NCBI RefSeq assembly: GCF_004358205.1 | Contig: NZ_SMYO01000007.1 | Location: 186,001 to 250,000 of the forward strand | Reading direction: 5' to 3' | DNA length: 64,000 bases | From: Bacillus salipaludis | Lineage (GTDB): Bacteria; Bacillota; Bacilli; Bacillales_B; DSM-18226 | In this document: piece by piece, positions 25,746 through 33,086 of the stretch | Numbering within the stretch: the stretch's first letter is position 1 | Layout: each line of letters starts with the position of its first letter | Translations under genes and position numbers: made by a program | The notes under the pieces: model-generated | Databases searched by the model: none | Told to the model about the DNA's origin: nothing | Seen by the model: only the letters and a program-made list of their open reading frames with translations

Positions 25746-26993
25746 CTATTTTTTTAGGACGCTAATAATACTGATTGCAATCATAACTAAAACTACGGAT
25801 AAAATTAATTGACCAATCGTAAAGAGAAGCGTAATTTTAAAGGTTAATGCAGAAAAAACAATCAAAACTCCAAGAATAAATAAAGAAAAAAGAGGCTGAA
25901 CAAGTTTTTCATTCATCATCTCTTTCAATGTTGGAACCGATTGTTTGCCCATTTCCTTGCTATATTTAAAAGTCCACCAAAGGAATGGAACAATCTTAAA
26001 TAGATAACCAACAATGCTCAATACAATCCAGAGCATGATATAAGCATAGATGAGTGGTCCAATAACCGAGCTGAAGGAATGAGTCCAGACAAGAATGAAT
26101 GCAGCTAAATGAATGATATTGCCGAACAGAATTGCAGCTAACGCAAATGAGAATGGTTTATCTAATTTTTTCTTTAATCTTTTTTTGACAATGATTCGTA
26201 TATGCCAGCTAAAGATGGAAAAGCCCACCAGCAGCGAGAACAGACCAAGCTTTACAAGGAGGCCTGAACCGGTCAAAAATGCGATCAATGTAACAAGGAG
26301 ACCGGCTGCGTAAAATCCATAAACATATCTAGCCTGAATCATTGGAAAGCCATGGGATAAAGAAAACATTGGCACCATTTTATAGGAAAAACCAAAAATC
26401 AATAGGGTAAACCAGCCTGTAACCCCCATTAACAAATGACTTTTAAATAAAGCTTGATAGGTTCCTGCGCCACTGCCGCTCTTAAGGAAATAAATTAATG
26501 TAATACCCATGGAAATAGTAATGAATAAACAAAATAATGCTGTGCCAACAAAAGCCGTCAAGATGTTTGGCTTAGTTTGTTTTTTTAGAGTCATCATCAT
26601 TTGAAATAAAAACATTAATATTCCAATCAGGGTAAGAACTCCAGGTATAATAGCATTCTGGGGTGATCCATAGAGCGAACTGGCAAAGCCAATAATTCCA
26701 AAAGCTGTAACAAAAAACTGTAAGAATCCAAATTTTTCATTCCAGATTTTTGTTAAGAAAGCAACCGGTACAAGCTGATACATTGCGCCCATTGCTACCA
26801 TTAATGCCCAGCCTAAAACTAGTATATGCGCTGCGGACCAGATGGAAGGGATCCGAAAACTGCCGCCTATAAGTAAATCTCCATTAAATAAAAGGATAAT
26901 TTGTGATATTACTAAGGCAATTAAACTAAAGAAAATAAACGAAAAGGGAAGCTTAACATTGGTCTCACTCCCCATATTTTGTGGAAGCATCAT
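25746..26993 (-). CDS. Polytopic membrane protein with repeated His-GW-VP motifs
   Basis: 415 residues with about 12 predicted transmembrane helices and no large soluble domain. Two helices carry a related pattern: His56 ... Gly61-Trp62 ... Tyr72 ... Val75-Pro76, and His186 ... Gly193-Trp194 ... Tyr204 ... Val207-Pro208, with a further His214. Membrane histidines of this kind recall NnrS and heme-copper oxidase subunit I relatives, but the chain lacks a full HCO ligand set. It sits 10 bases after a DUF2249 gene and before the MIP18 gene, in the NO-reductase island. A heme or copper protein of NO metabolism is plausible, not shown. ATG 26990 is an alternative start. Confidence 0.75.
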   Translation of the reverse strand: MMLPQNMGSETNVKLPFSFIFFSLIALVISQIILLFNGDLLIGGSFRIPSIWSAAHILVLGWALMVAMGAMYQLVPVAFLTKIWNEKFGFLQFFVTAFGIIGFASSLYGSPQNAIIPGVLTLIGILMFLFQMMMTLKKQTKPNILTAFVGTALFCLFITISMGITLIYFLKSGSGAGTYQALFKSHLLMGVTGWFTLLIFGFSYKMVPMFSLSHGFPMIQARYVYGFYAAGLLVTLIAFLTGSGLLVKLGLFSLLVGFSIFSWHIRIIVKKRLKKKLDKPFSFALAAILFGNIIHLAAFILVWTHSFSSVIGPLIYAYIMLWIVLSIVGYLFKIVPFLWWTFKYSKEMGKQSVPTLKEMMNEKLVQPLFSLFILGVLIVFSALTFKITLLFTIGQLILSVVLVMIAISIISVLKK

Positions 26994-27003
26994 TTACACC
27001 TTC

Positions 27004-27210
27004 TTATCGGAAGATTTCAATTTTAAAACTTCCGTCGTCTTGTTGTTCTGTTCTTTGATTGTATCCAAGTTCCTCTAACTGCTCATATAAAAACATGGGT
27101 CTGCGGTCATTAATGATTGTCAAAACTTCATGATCAGGTAGTGTCTCTAATGCTGCGAGTGTTCGCATCATTGGTTGTGGCGGTTCTAAACCACGGTTAT
27201 CTAAAATCAT
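27004..27210 (-). CDS. DUF2249 domain protein (1 of 3)
   Basis: 68 residues: MILDNRGLEPPQPMMRTLAA and INDRRPMFLYEQLEELGY match the DUF2249 pattern (D/NRGLxPPxPM ... NDxxPxxLY). The fold is TusA-like in this family. AAGGGTG precedes ATG 27210. It lies between another DUF2249 gene (22 bases away) and the polytopic membrane protein (10 bases away). The molecular role of DUF2249 is unknown; it is often found with hemerythrin, NO reductase and denitrification genes. Confidence 0.85.
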   Translation of the reverse strand: MILDNRGLEPPQPMMRTLAALETLPDHEVLTIINDRRPMFLYEQLEELGYNQRTEQQDDGSFKIEIFR

Positions 27211-27232
27211 TTTTTATCACCCTTTATTCGTA

Positions 27233-27469
27233 TTACTTTGAATTCTTTATAAATGTTACCTTCCAGTGATCTTCGGCAATTTCTTCTGCCTCATGGTTAA
27301 AGCCTTTTGTTTTTAATACCGCGAATAATGGGACTGGTTTAAAGGTTGCATGAAGAATGAAAATATCATTTTCCTTTAAATTCTTAATCGCCCCCATAAT
27401 TTTTTGAAAGGGCTCCAGTTTATTTTTTAAATCTTCACGTACATCAAGTTCAACAATTCTTTGGTCCAT
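27233..27469 (-). CDS. DUF2249 domain protein (2 of 3)
   Basis: 78 residues starting MDQRIVELDVREDLKN, with GAIKNLKENDIFILHATFKPVPLF in the place of the NDxxPxxL loop and a C-terminal WKVTFIKN strand. It is a diverged DUF2249 member that keeps the LDVR start and strand order. ATG 27469 is 11 bases after GAGGAG; ATG 27490 overlaps that site. It follows the Crp/Fnr gene by about 50 bases in the same operon. Confidence 0.8.
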   Translation of the reverse strand: MDQRIVELDVREDLKNKLEPFQKIMGAIKNLKENDIFILHATFKPVPLFAVLKTKGFNHEAEEIAEDHWKVTFIKNSK

Positions 27470-27522
27470 CACGAAACAACTCCTCTTCATTATAAATAGT
27501 AGAAACTTCCGAAAGCCTGCAA

Positions 27523-28215
27523 TTAATAGAATAGTTCCTGTTTAAGAGATTCGCGGTCAATGAAATAATAGCCGTCATCATCGAGAAAAATGAATTCTTT
27601 CTTTTTTAATTGATTAATGGTTCTACTTACGGTTTCTCTGGAGGTTCCAATCATATTGGCGAGCTCACGGTTGGTAAATTGCGTTGTCAGCTTAAATTGG
27701 TTATCGATTTTTTCACCATTTGATTTACAGAGCCTAATTAATAGTAGAACAATTTGTTCATAGGTATTATGAAGTATTTGTTCTTCCAGTCGATTTTGCA
27801 GGTCAACTATTTTCTCTCCAAGAACTTTAAATAATTTAATACAAAGCTCAGGATAAGAAATTAAAATCTCCTCGAATTTATCAATTGGGATGACAATTAG
27901 GTTAGCATCCTCCATGACCTCTGCATGAGCAGGGAAAGTGCCCTTTCGAAAGAAGCCTGCGTGTGGGAACATTTCACCGGGTTCAAGAACAGATACGATT
28001 TGTTCCTTACCGGAAAAATCCGATTTATAAATTTTTACTTTACCGCTATGGATAAAGAAAACCCGGTCCATCGAATCATCCTGCATAAATACATACATTT
28101 TATGCTTATAGAAACGAGTCTGGGCAATCTCAACAAAAGGTGCCAGCTCAAATGCCGTCAGCTCTTTAAAAATTGGGACAGCAGAAAGTCTCTTTATAAT
28201 GTCTTCTTGCTTCAA
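27523..28215 (-). CDS. Crp/Fnr family regulator (paralog 2, NO/redox island)
   Basis: 230 residues: effector beta-roll (about 1-125), dimer helix EKIVDLQNRLEEQI, and a C-terminal HTH with NMIGTSRETVSRTINQ. The chain has two cysteines (PELC, RLCKS) and no four-Cys cluster. The recognition helix carries the E-x2-SR residues that in CRP/FNR read TGTGA half-sites, and such sites occur upstream of norZ and the DUF2249 gene at 31120. It heads the DUF2249-DUF2249-membrane-MIP18 operon and is divergent from norZ. It is therefore the likely regulator of the island (inference). Its signal is unknown. Confidence 0.9.
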   Translation of the reverse strand: MKQEDIIKRLSAVPIFKELTAFELAPFVEIAQTRFYKHKMYVFMQDDSMDRVFFIHSGKVKIYKSDFSGKEQIVSVLEPGEMFPHAGFFRKGTFPAHAEVMEDANLIVIPIDKFEEILISYPELCIKLFKVLGEKIVDLQNRLEEQILHNTYEQIVLLLIRLCKSNGEKIDNQFKLTTQFTNRELANMIGTSRETVSRTINQLKKKEFIFLDDDGYYFIDRESLKQELFY

Positions 28216-28268
28216 TTAACATCACCTTCGTATTAGTAATTCGATATAGCCCCATTTTAACAGTGGTT

Positions 28269-28285
28269 TCACATCAAATATGTGA
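28269..28285 (-). promoter_or_regulatory. Possible operator of the Crp/Fnr operon
   Basis: Inverted repeat TCACAT-CAAAT-ATGTGA, centred about 41 bases from the start expected from a minus-strand TATATC (28248-28243). The half-sites are everted compared with the usual TGTGA-N6-TCACA, so binding by the same regulator is uncertain. Confidence 0.45.
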
Positions 28286-28379
28286 CCTCCATCATAGGTA
28301 AGTAAAATTTTATTGAAAATAATTCTCAATGTGACAACTTTGTGAAAACAACACACAAATGGGAGAAATAACACCATGT

Positions 28380-28397
28380 GTGTGATTTCCTTCACAC
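28380..28397 (+). promoter_or_regulatory. FNR/CRP box upstream of norZ
   Basis: Perfect palindrome GTGTGA-TTTCCT-TCACAC. Its centre (28388.5) lies 41.5 bases before the start expected from TACAAT at 28418-28423, the class II activation position. A direct TGTGA pair at 28330-28345 may be a secondary site. Confidence 0.8.
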
Positions 28398-28459
28398 TAC
28401 GAATTTTTCATAACTATTACAATTCGATATGTAATTGAAACAAGAGAGGATGAGAGAAA

Positions 28460-30817
28460 GTGGAAATACAGCGGGGAACGCCTACAAAGGCAAAAACAAA
28501 TAAAAGCGGAATGTTAAAATCCGTTTTAATTACAGTTATTTTAGTAAGTTTTACTGTATTACTTTGTGGTGGGTACTGGATTTTTAAAGAGCAAGCACCA
28601 AGACCATTGGAGGTTACCAATCAAAAGGGTGATGTTCTCTTTACTAAGGCTACAATCATGGGTGGTCAGGCAGTTTGGCAAAAATATGGTTTGATGGATT
28701 ACGGTACAGTATTAGGACACGGATCATATATGGGTCCAGACTATACGGCTGAATCTTTAAAGATTTATACAGAAGGAATGCAGGACTATAAAGCAAATGA
28801 ACAGTATGGTAAAATGTTTTCCAGTCTAAGTGTAGATGAGAAATCTGCGATTAAAAATGCTGTAATAAAAGAAATGCGTAAAAATCGTTATGATAGCAGT
28901 AAAGAATCATTAAAATTAACAGATGCACAAGCTTTTGGACTTGAAAGAGTAAGAGCTTACTATAAGAATATTTTCACTAAAGGTGATCACTGGGGTTTAA
29001 AAGCAAATCTGATCAAAGATAGTGATATGCCGAAAAATGATCGTGCGTATGTTGCAAAAGGCGATCAAATTAAACAGATTTCTGATTTCTTCTTCTGGAC
29101 AGCTTGGCTTTCAAGTACGGTTCGTCCTGGGGATAAAATTACTTATACAAACAACTGGCCATATTATGAAGATGCCGGTAACCATTTATCTTTCTCGGCT
29201 GTTTGGTGGAGCGGCGCAAGTGTAACAATCTTTGTCTTGATGGTTGGTATTATCCTATTTGTTTTCTATCGTTATCAATTTAGTATGCAAGAGGCATATA
29301 AGGAGGGAAATTTCCCTAAAATTGATTTGCGAAAAATACCGGTAACAAACTCGCAAGTAAAATCAGGAAAGTACTTTGTTATTGTTTCAATTCTTTTCTT
29401 TGTACAATGTATGTTTGGGGCATTGCTTGCTCACTATTATATCGAGCCAGACAGTTTCTTCGGTATAAAATGGATTCATGACATCCTGCCATTTAATATT
29501 TCTAAGGGCTATCACTTACAATTGGCGATCTTCTGGATTGCAACTGCATGGTTAGGTATGGGGATTTACGTAGCGCCGCTTGTGGGTGGATACGAGCCTA
29601 AAAAACAAGGTCTTTTAGTAGACATTCTTTTCTGGGCATTGGTCGTTCTTGTTGGCGGAAGTATGGTCGGAGAATGGCTCGGTGCAAACGGATACTTAGG
29701 TAATGAGTGGTTCTTATTAGGTCATGCAGGCTGGGAGTATATTGAATTAGGTCGTTTATGGCAGCTAATCCTCATTGTCGGTATGTTAATTTGGTTATTT
29801 ATTGTTTATCGAGGTATTAAAGCAGGTCTTAAAAAAGAAACGGACAAAGGCGGTTTAATCCACCTATTATTCTACTCCGCAATTGCGGTACCAGCATTCT
29901 ATATCTTTGCGCTATTTATTAATCCGGATACAAGCTTTACCTTTGCTGATTACTGGCGCTGGTGGATTATCCATTTATGGGTTGAGGCAATTTTTGAAGT
30001 ATTTGCAGTAGTTGTCATTGGTTTCTTATTAGTTCAAGTAGGATTAGTAACGAAAAAATCAACAGTTAGACAACTATATTTCCAATTAATTCTACTCCTA
30101 GGCAGTGGTGTAATTGGAATTGGCCACCATTACTATTATAATGGTTCGGCAGAAGTTTGGCTTGCACTTGGTGCTGTATTCTCAGCATTGGAAGTTATTC
30201 CATTAACCTTGTTAATTCTTGAAGCATATGAACAATATAAAATGATGCGTTCCGGTGGTGTGGACTTCCCATACAAATCTTCCTTCTGGTTCTTAATCTC
30301 TGTTGCGATTTGGAACTTGGTGGGTGCAGGTGTTCTTGGTTTCTTAATCAACCTGCCAGCAGTCAGCTATTTTGAACACGGTCAATTCTTAACACCTACC
30401 CACGGCCATGCTTCGATGATGGGCGTTTACGGAATGTTTGCAATTGCATTACTTCTATATTCTTTAAGAAATATCGTAAAACCAGAAGTATGGAAAGATA
30501 AGTGGCTAAAAGTCAGCTGTATCCTTTTAAATATTGGATTGGCAGGAATGGTCTTCTTCTCCTTACTTCCAGTAGGTTTCATTCAAATCAAGAAAGCATT
30601 CTATCATGGATATGCTGCAAGCCGTTCATCTTCCTTCTTAAAAGATGAACTAGTTAAAACACTTTTAACCTGGCGTGCTGTCCCAGATACAATCTTCTTA
30701 ATCGGTGTGGTTATTCTGATGGTATTCTGTGTGAAGTGTCTATTCAATCTGCGCAAACCTACACACAAGGAAGAAGAAAAACTTCCAATTAAAGATTTAA
30801 CACTTGATGAAGAGTAA
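28460..30817 (+). CDS. norZ: Quinol-dependent nitric oxide reductase (qNOR)
   Basis: 785 residues. An N-terminal membrane anchor (about 22-42) and an extracytoplasmic domain (about 45-250), then a NorB-like core of 12 or more helices. The extracytoplasmic domain has no CxxCH, so no c-heme, the mark of quinol-dependent NOR. Core signatures: GYHLQLAIFWIATAWLG, HLWVEAIFEVFAVVV (non-heme iron glutamates), GHHYYYNG, and THGHASMMGVYGM. It reduces two NO to N2O using menaquinol, for denitrification or NO detoxification. GTG 28460 follows AGAGAGGA. An FNR/CRP box precedes the promoter. Confidence 0.93.
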   Translation: MEIQRGTPTKAKTNKSGMLKSVLITVILVSFTVLLCGGYWIFKEQAPRPLEVTNQKGDVLFTKATIMGGQAVWQKYGLMDYGTVLGHGSYMGPDYTAESLKIYTEGMQDYKANEQYGKMFSSLSVDEKSAIKNAVIKEMRKNRYDSSKESLKLTDAQAFGLERVRAYYKNIFTKGDHWGLKANLIKDSDMPKNDRAYVAKGDQIKQISDFFFWTAWLSSTVRPGDKITYTNNWPYYEDAGNHLSFSAVWWSGASVTIFVLMVGIILFVFYRYQFSMQEAYKEGNFPKIDLRKIPVTNSQVKSGKYFVIVSILFFVQCMFGALLAHYYIEPDSFFGIKWIHDILPFNISKGYHLQLAIFWIATAWLGMGIYVAPLVGGYEPKKQGLLVDILFWALVVLVGGSMVGEWLGANGYLGNEWFLLGHAGWEYIELGRLWQLILIVGMLIWLFIVYRGIKAGLKKETDKGGLIHLLFYSAIAVPAFYIFALFINPDTSFTFADYWRWWIIHLWVEAIFEVFAVVVIGFLLVQVGLVTKKSTVRQLYFQLILLLGSGVIGIGHHYYYNGSAEVWLALGAVFSALEVIPLTLLILEAYEQYKMMRSGGVDFPYKSSFWFLISVAIWNLVGAGVLGFLINLPAVSYFEHGQFLTPTHGHASMMGVYGMFAIALLLYSLRNIVKPEVWKDKWLKVSCILLNIGLAGMVFFSLLPVGFIQIKKAFYHGYAASRSSSFLKDELVKTLLTWRAVPDTIFLIGVVILMVFCVKCLFNLRKPTHKEEEKLPIKDLTLDEE

Positions 30818-30828
30818 TAAGGAAGAGA

Positions 30829-30866
30829 AAGATTCGCAAAGCTAGTCTTGCGGATCTTTTTCTTTT
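30829..30866. terminator. norZ terminator overlapping the Cys-rich ORF
   Basis: Stem AGATTCGCAAAG/CTTGCGGATCT (two mismatches) with a CTAGT loop, followed by a T-rich tract. It also covers the stop codon and last codons of the minus-strand gene at 30842. Confidence 0.82.
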
Positions 30867-30994
30867 TTTTCTTCTGATTCATAGCAGTCAAAACAATAAA
30901 TCTCTTTATCCTCTGTATGGATTCCGTTAAAAAATCCATCTAAGCAATAGATTTCTTTATTGCAGGACTTACATGTTCCAACCATTTCTCTCAT
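30842..30994 (-). CDS. Cys-rich zinc-ribbon-like miniprotein
   Basis: 50 residues starting MREMVGTCKSCNKEIY and ending in an acidic/Lys tail. Two CxxC pairs (CKSC, CFDC) plus a single Cys suggest a zinc ribbon. AGGAGGAATT lies 7 bases before ATG 30994, a strong ribosome site. It is convergent with norZ, and its 3' end overlaps the norZ terminator. No family is recognised; a metal-binding or regulatory role is a guess. Confidence 0.72.
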   Translation of the reverse strand: MREMVGTCKSCNKEIYCLDGFFNGIHTEDKEIYCFDCYESEEKKEKDPQD

Positions 30995-31046
30995 TCTAAA
31001 TTCCTCCTAATAAATTTATTTATTTCGTAAAAAATCATGTTTAGGG

Positions 31047-31062
31047 TGTGATACCTCTCACT
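31047..31062 (+). promoter_or_regulatory. FNR box upstream of third DUF2249 gene
   Basis: TGTGA-TACCTC-TCACT, identical to the B. subtilis FNR half-site pattern. The centre (31054.5) is about 41.5 bases before the start expected from TAATAT (31084-31089). Confidence 0.8.
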
Positions 31063-31119
31063 AGGTTGTTAAAAAAGATTTCTTAATATAGGAGAAGTTA
31101 AAAATTAATAGGAGTGAAA

Positions 31120-31356
31120 ATGATGCAAACTTTTGCAAAAGTCATACATGTTCCTGATTATTCACCACGTGAAAAACATCCAACGATTTTGAATGGGTTT
31201 GATGAGTTAAAATCAGGGGAATTTATGCAAATTGTGAATGATCATGACCCAAGACCGCTTCAATATCAATTGATGATTGAGAGAACCGACCAATTTACTT
31301 GGGAATACCTTGAAGAAGGTCCCGATACTTGGAGAGTCGCTATCGGTAAAAGATAA
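31120..31356 (+). CDS. DUF2249 domain protein (3 of 3)
   Basis: 78 residues starting MMQTFAKVIHVPDYSPREKH, with the typical NDHDPRPLQYQL loop and the closing WEYLEEGPDTWRVAIGK. DUF2249 member with a TusA-like fold by family. GGAG lies 5 bases before ATG 31120 (ATG 31123 also possible). It stands alone behind its own FNR box and is followed by a terminator at 31466. Sequence and regulation tie it to the two DUF2249 genes of the minus-strand operon. Confidence 0.88.
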   Translation: MMQTFAKVIHVPDYSPREKHPTILNGFDELKSGEFMQIVNDHDPRPLQYQLMIERTDQFTWEYLEEGPDTWRVAIGKR

Positions 31357-31465
31357 TTCTCGTGCCAAGGGTCTCAGCCCCATAAAGCACACCCTTTTTA
31401 ATCATTTTACTTGAGTTATATTTAATTTCCATGAAACATCTCTTTTTTCCCTATAGATTTATTTT

Positions 31466-31498
31466 ACAACAGAATTTTATTTCTGTTGTTTTTTTTTT
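31466..31498 (+). terminator. Terminator upstream of M32 carboxypeptidase
   Basis: Stem ACAACAGAA/TTCTGTTGT followed by nine T. Confidence 0.88.
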
Positions 31499-31577
31499 CC
31501 ATTTTAAAAGGGCAAGACCAATCCTTTTTTCAGAAAAATATGATAAAATTTATACATTGTTAACAGGGGGGTTCTAA

Positions 31578-33086
31578 ATGAGCGATCAGACAGCGAGACT
31601 GGAAAAAGAATTTTTAGATTATGTGAAAAAAATAGCTGCTTATAATGAAGCTCTTGGCTTAATTTATTGGGATTTGCGTACGGGAGCTCCGAAGCAGGCC
31701 GTAGAGCAAAGGTCAGAAGTAATTGGAATGCTTTCCTCAGAAGTATTTAGAATGTCAATATCGGAGGAAATGGCTGCATATATTGCAAATTTATCGAAAA
31801 TCCAATTATCCGATTCAACCAGAAAAATTCTAGAGGAATGCAAAAAAGAATATGAGCGAAACAAGAAAGTTCCTGCAGAAGAATATAAAGAGTATGTCAT
31901 TCTCCAATCAAAGGCAGAAAGTGTTTGGGAAGAAGCGAGGGAAAATGCTGATTTCGCCATGTTTAGTCCATACTTGGAAAAGATCGTCGCAATGACAAAG
32001 AAGTTTGTTGGGTATTGGGGAACAAAAGAGAAGGTCTATGATCAACTGTTAGATTTATATGAGCCTGGGGTTACTGTGGAAGTGTTAGACCGGGTATTTG
32101 GCGAGCTCCGCAATAAAATAATCCCATTGGTCAAACAAATATCGGAAATGTCAAATAAGCCGCAAACAGATTTTCTCTTTAACCATTTTAATAAAGAAAA
32201 CCAGCGTCTATTTAGTTTAGAGGTTTTAAAAAAAATGGGCTACAACCTTGAGGCAGGGAGATTAGATGAAACCATCCATCCATTTGCAATTGGACTAAAT
32301 CCCGGCGATGTACGTGTGACAACCAGGTATGATGAATTCGATTTCCGTACCGCTGTTTTCGGAACGATTCATGAAGGCGGTCATGCATTATATGAACAAA
32401 ATATTTCTAGAAAGTTAATTGGAACACCTTTATGTTCAGGTACTTCAATGGGAATTCACGAATCACAATCTCTTTTTTATGAAAATATTGTCGGAAGAAG
32501 TTTACCATTCTGGAAGTATCAATACGAGCTGTTAAAAAAATATGCTGATGGACAGTTTGATGATGTCTCAATTGAGGAATTCTATCGTGCCATTAATGAA
32601 TCCAAGCCTTCCTTTATTCGAATCGAGGCGGATGAATTGACCTACCCGTTACATATCATTATCCGCTATGAAATAGAAAAAAAATTATTTAATGATGAAA
32701 TAAAAGTTAATGACTTGCCAACAGTATGGAACGATTTATATGAAGAGTTTTTAGGAATCAGGCCGGAAGATGATGCAGAGGGAGTCCTGCAAGATGTTCA
32801 CTGGGCTGGGGGAAGCTTTGGTTATTTTCCTTCCTATGCATTAGGGTATATGTATGCTGCACAATTTAAAAATAAAATGCTTGAAGACCTTCCAAACTTC
32901 GATCAACTGCTCGAAAAGGGAGAGTTATTGCCTGTTCAAGAGTGGCTGACAAAGAATATTCATCAATATGGAAAAATGAAAAAGCCGCTTGAAATCCTGA
33001 AAGATGTGACCGGTGAAGGTCTTAATCCATCCTATTTAATTGATTATCTCTATCAAAAATACGGAGCAGTGTATCAGTTATCATGA
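31578..33086 (+). CDS. ypwA: Carboxypeptidase, peptidase M32 (YpwA)
   Basis: 502 residues, the M32 family's usual length. Metal site GTIHEGGHALYEQ (HExxH form, about residues 263-275) with the third ligand in GIHESQSLF about 30 residues later, and the conserved FRTAVFGTIHE lead. It is a cytoplasmic thermostable carboxypeptidase Taq type that trims C-terminal residues. ATG 31578 follows a GGGGGG tract. It overlaps the downstream EamA gene by four bases (ATGA), so the two are translationally coupled. Confidence 0.92.
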   Translation: MSDQTARLEKEFLDYVKKIAAYNEALGLIYWDLRTGAPKQAVEQRSEVIGMLSSEVFRMSISEEMAAYIANLSKIQLSDSTRKILEECKKEYERNKKVPAEEYKEYVILQSKAESVWEEARENADFAMFSPYLEKIVAMTKKFVGYWGTKEKVYDQLLDLYEPGVTVEVLDRVFGELRNKIIPLVKQISEMSNKPQTDFLFNHFNKENQRLFSLEVLKKMGYNLEAGRLDETIHPFAIGLNPGDVRVTTRYDEFDFRTAVFGTIHEGGHALYEQNISRKLIGTPLCSGTSMGIHESQSLFYENIVGRSLPFWKYQYELLKKYADGQFDDVSIEEFYRAINESKPSFIRIEADELTYPLHIIIRYEIEKKLFNDEIKVNDLPTVWNDLYEEFLGIRPEDDAEGVLQDVHWAGGSFGYFPSYALGYMYAAQFKNKMLEDLPNFDQLLEKGELLPVQEWLTKNIHQYGKMKKPLEILKDVTGEGLNPSYLIDYLYQKYGAVYQLS

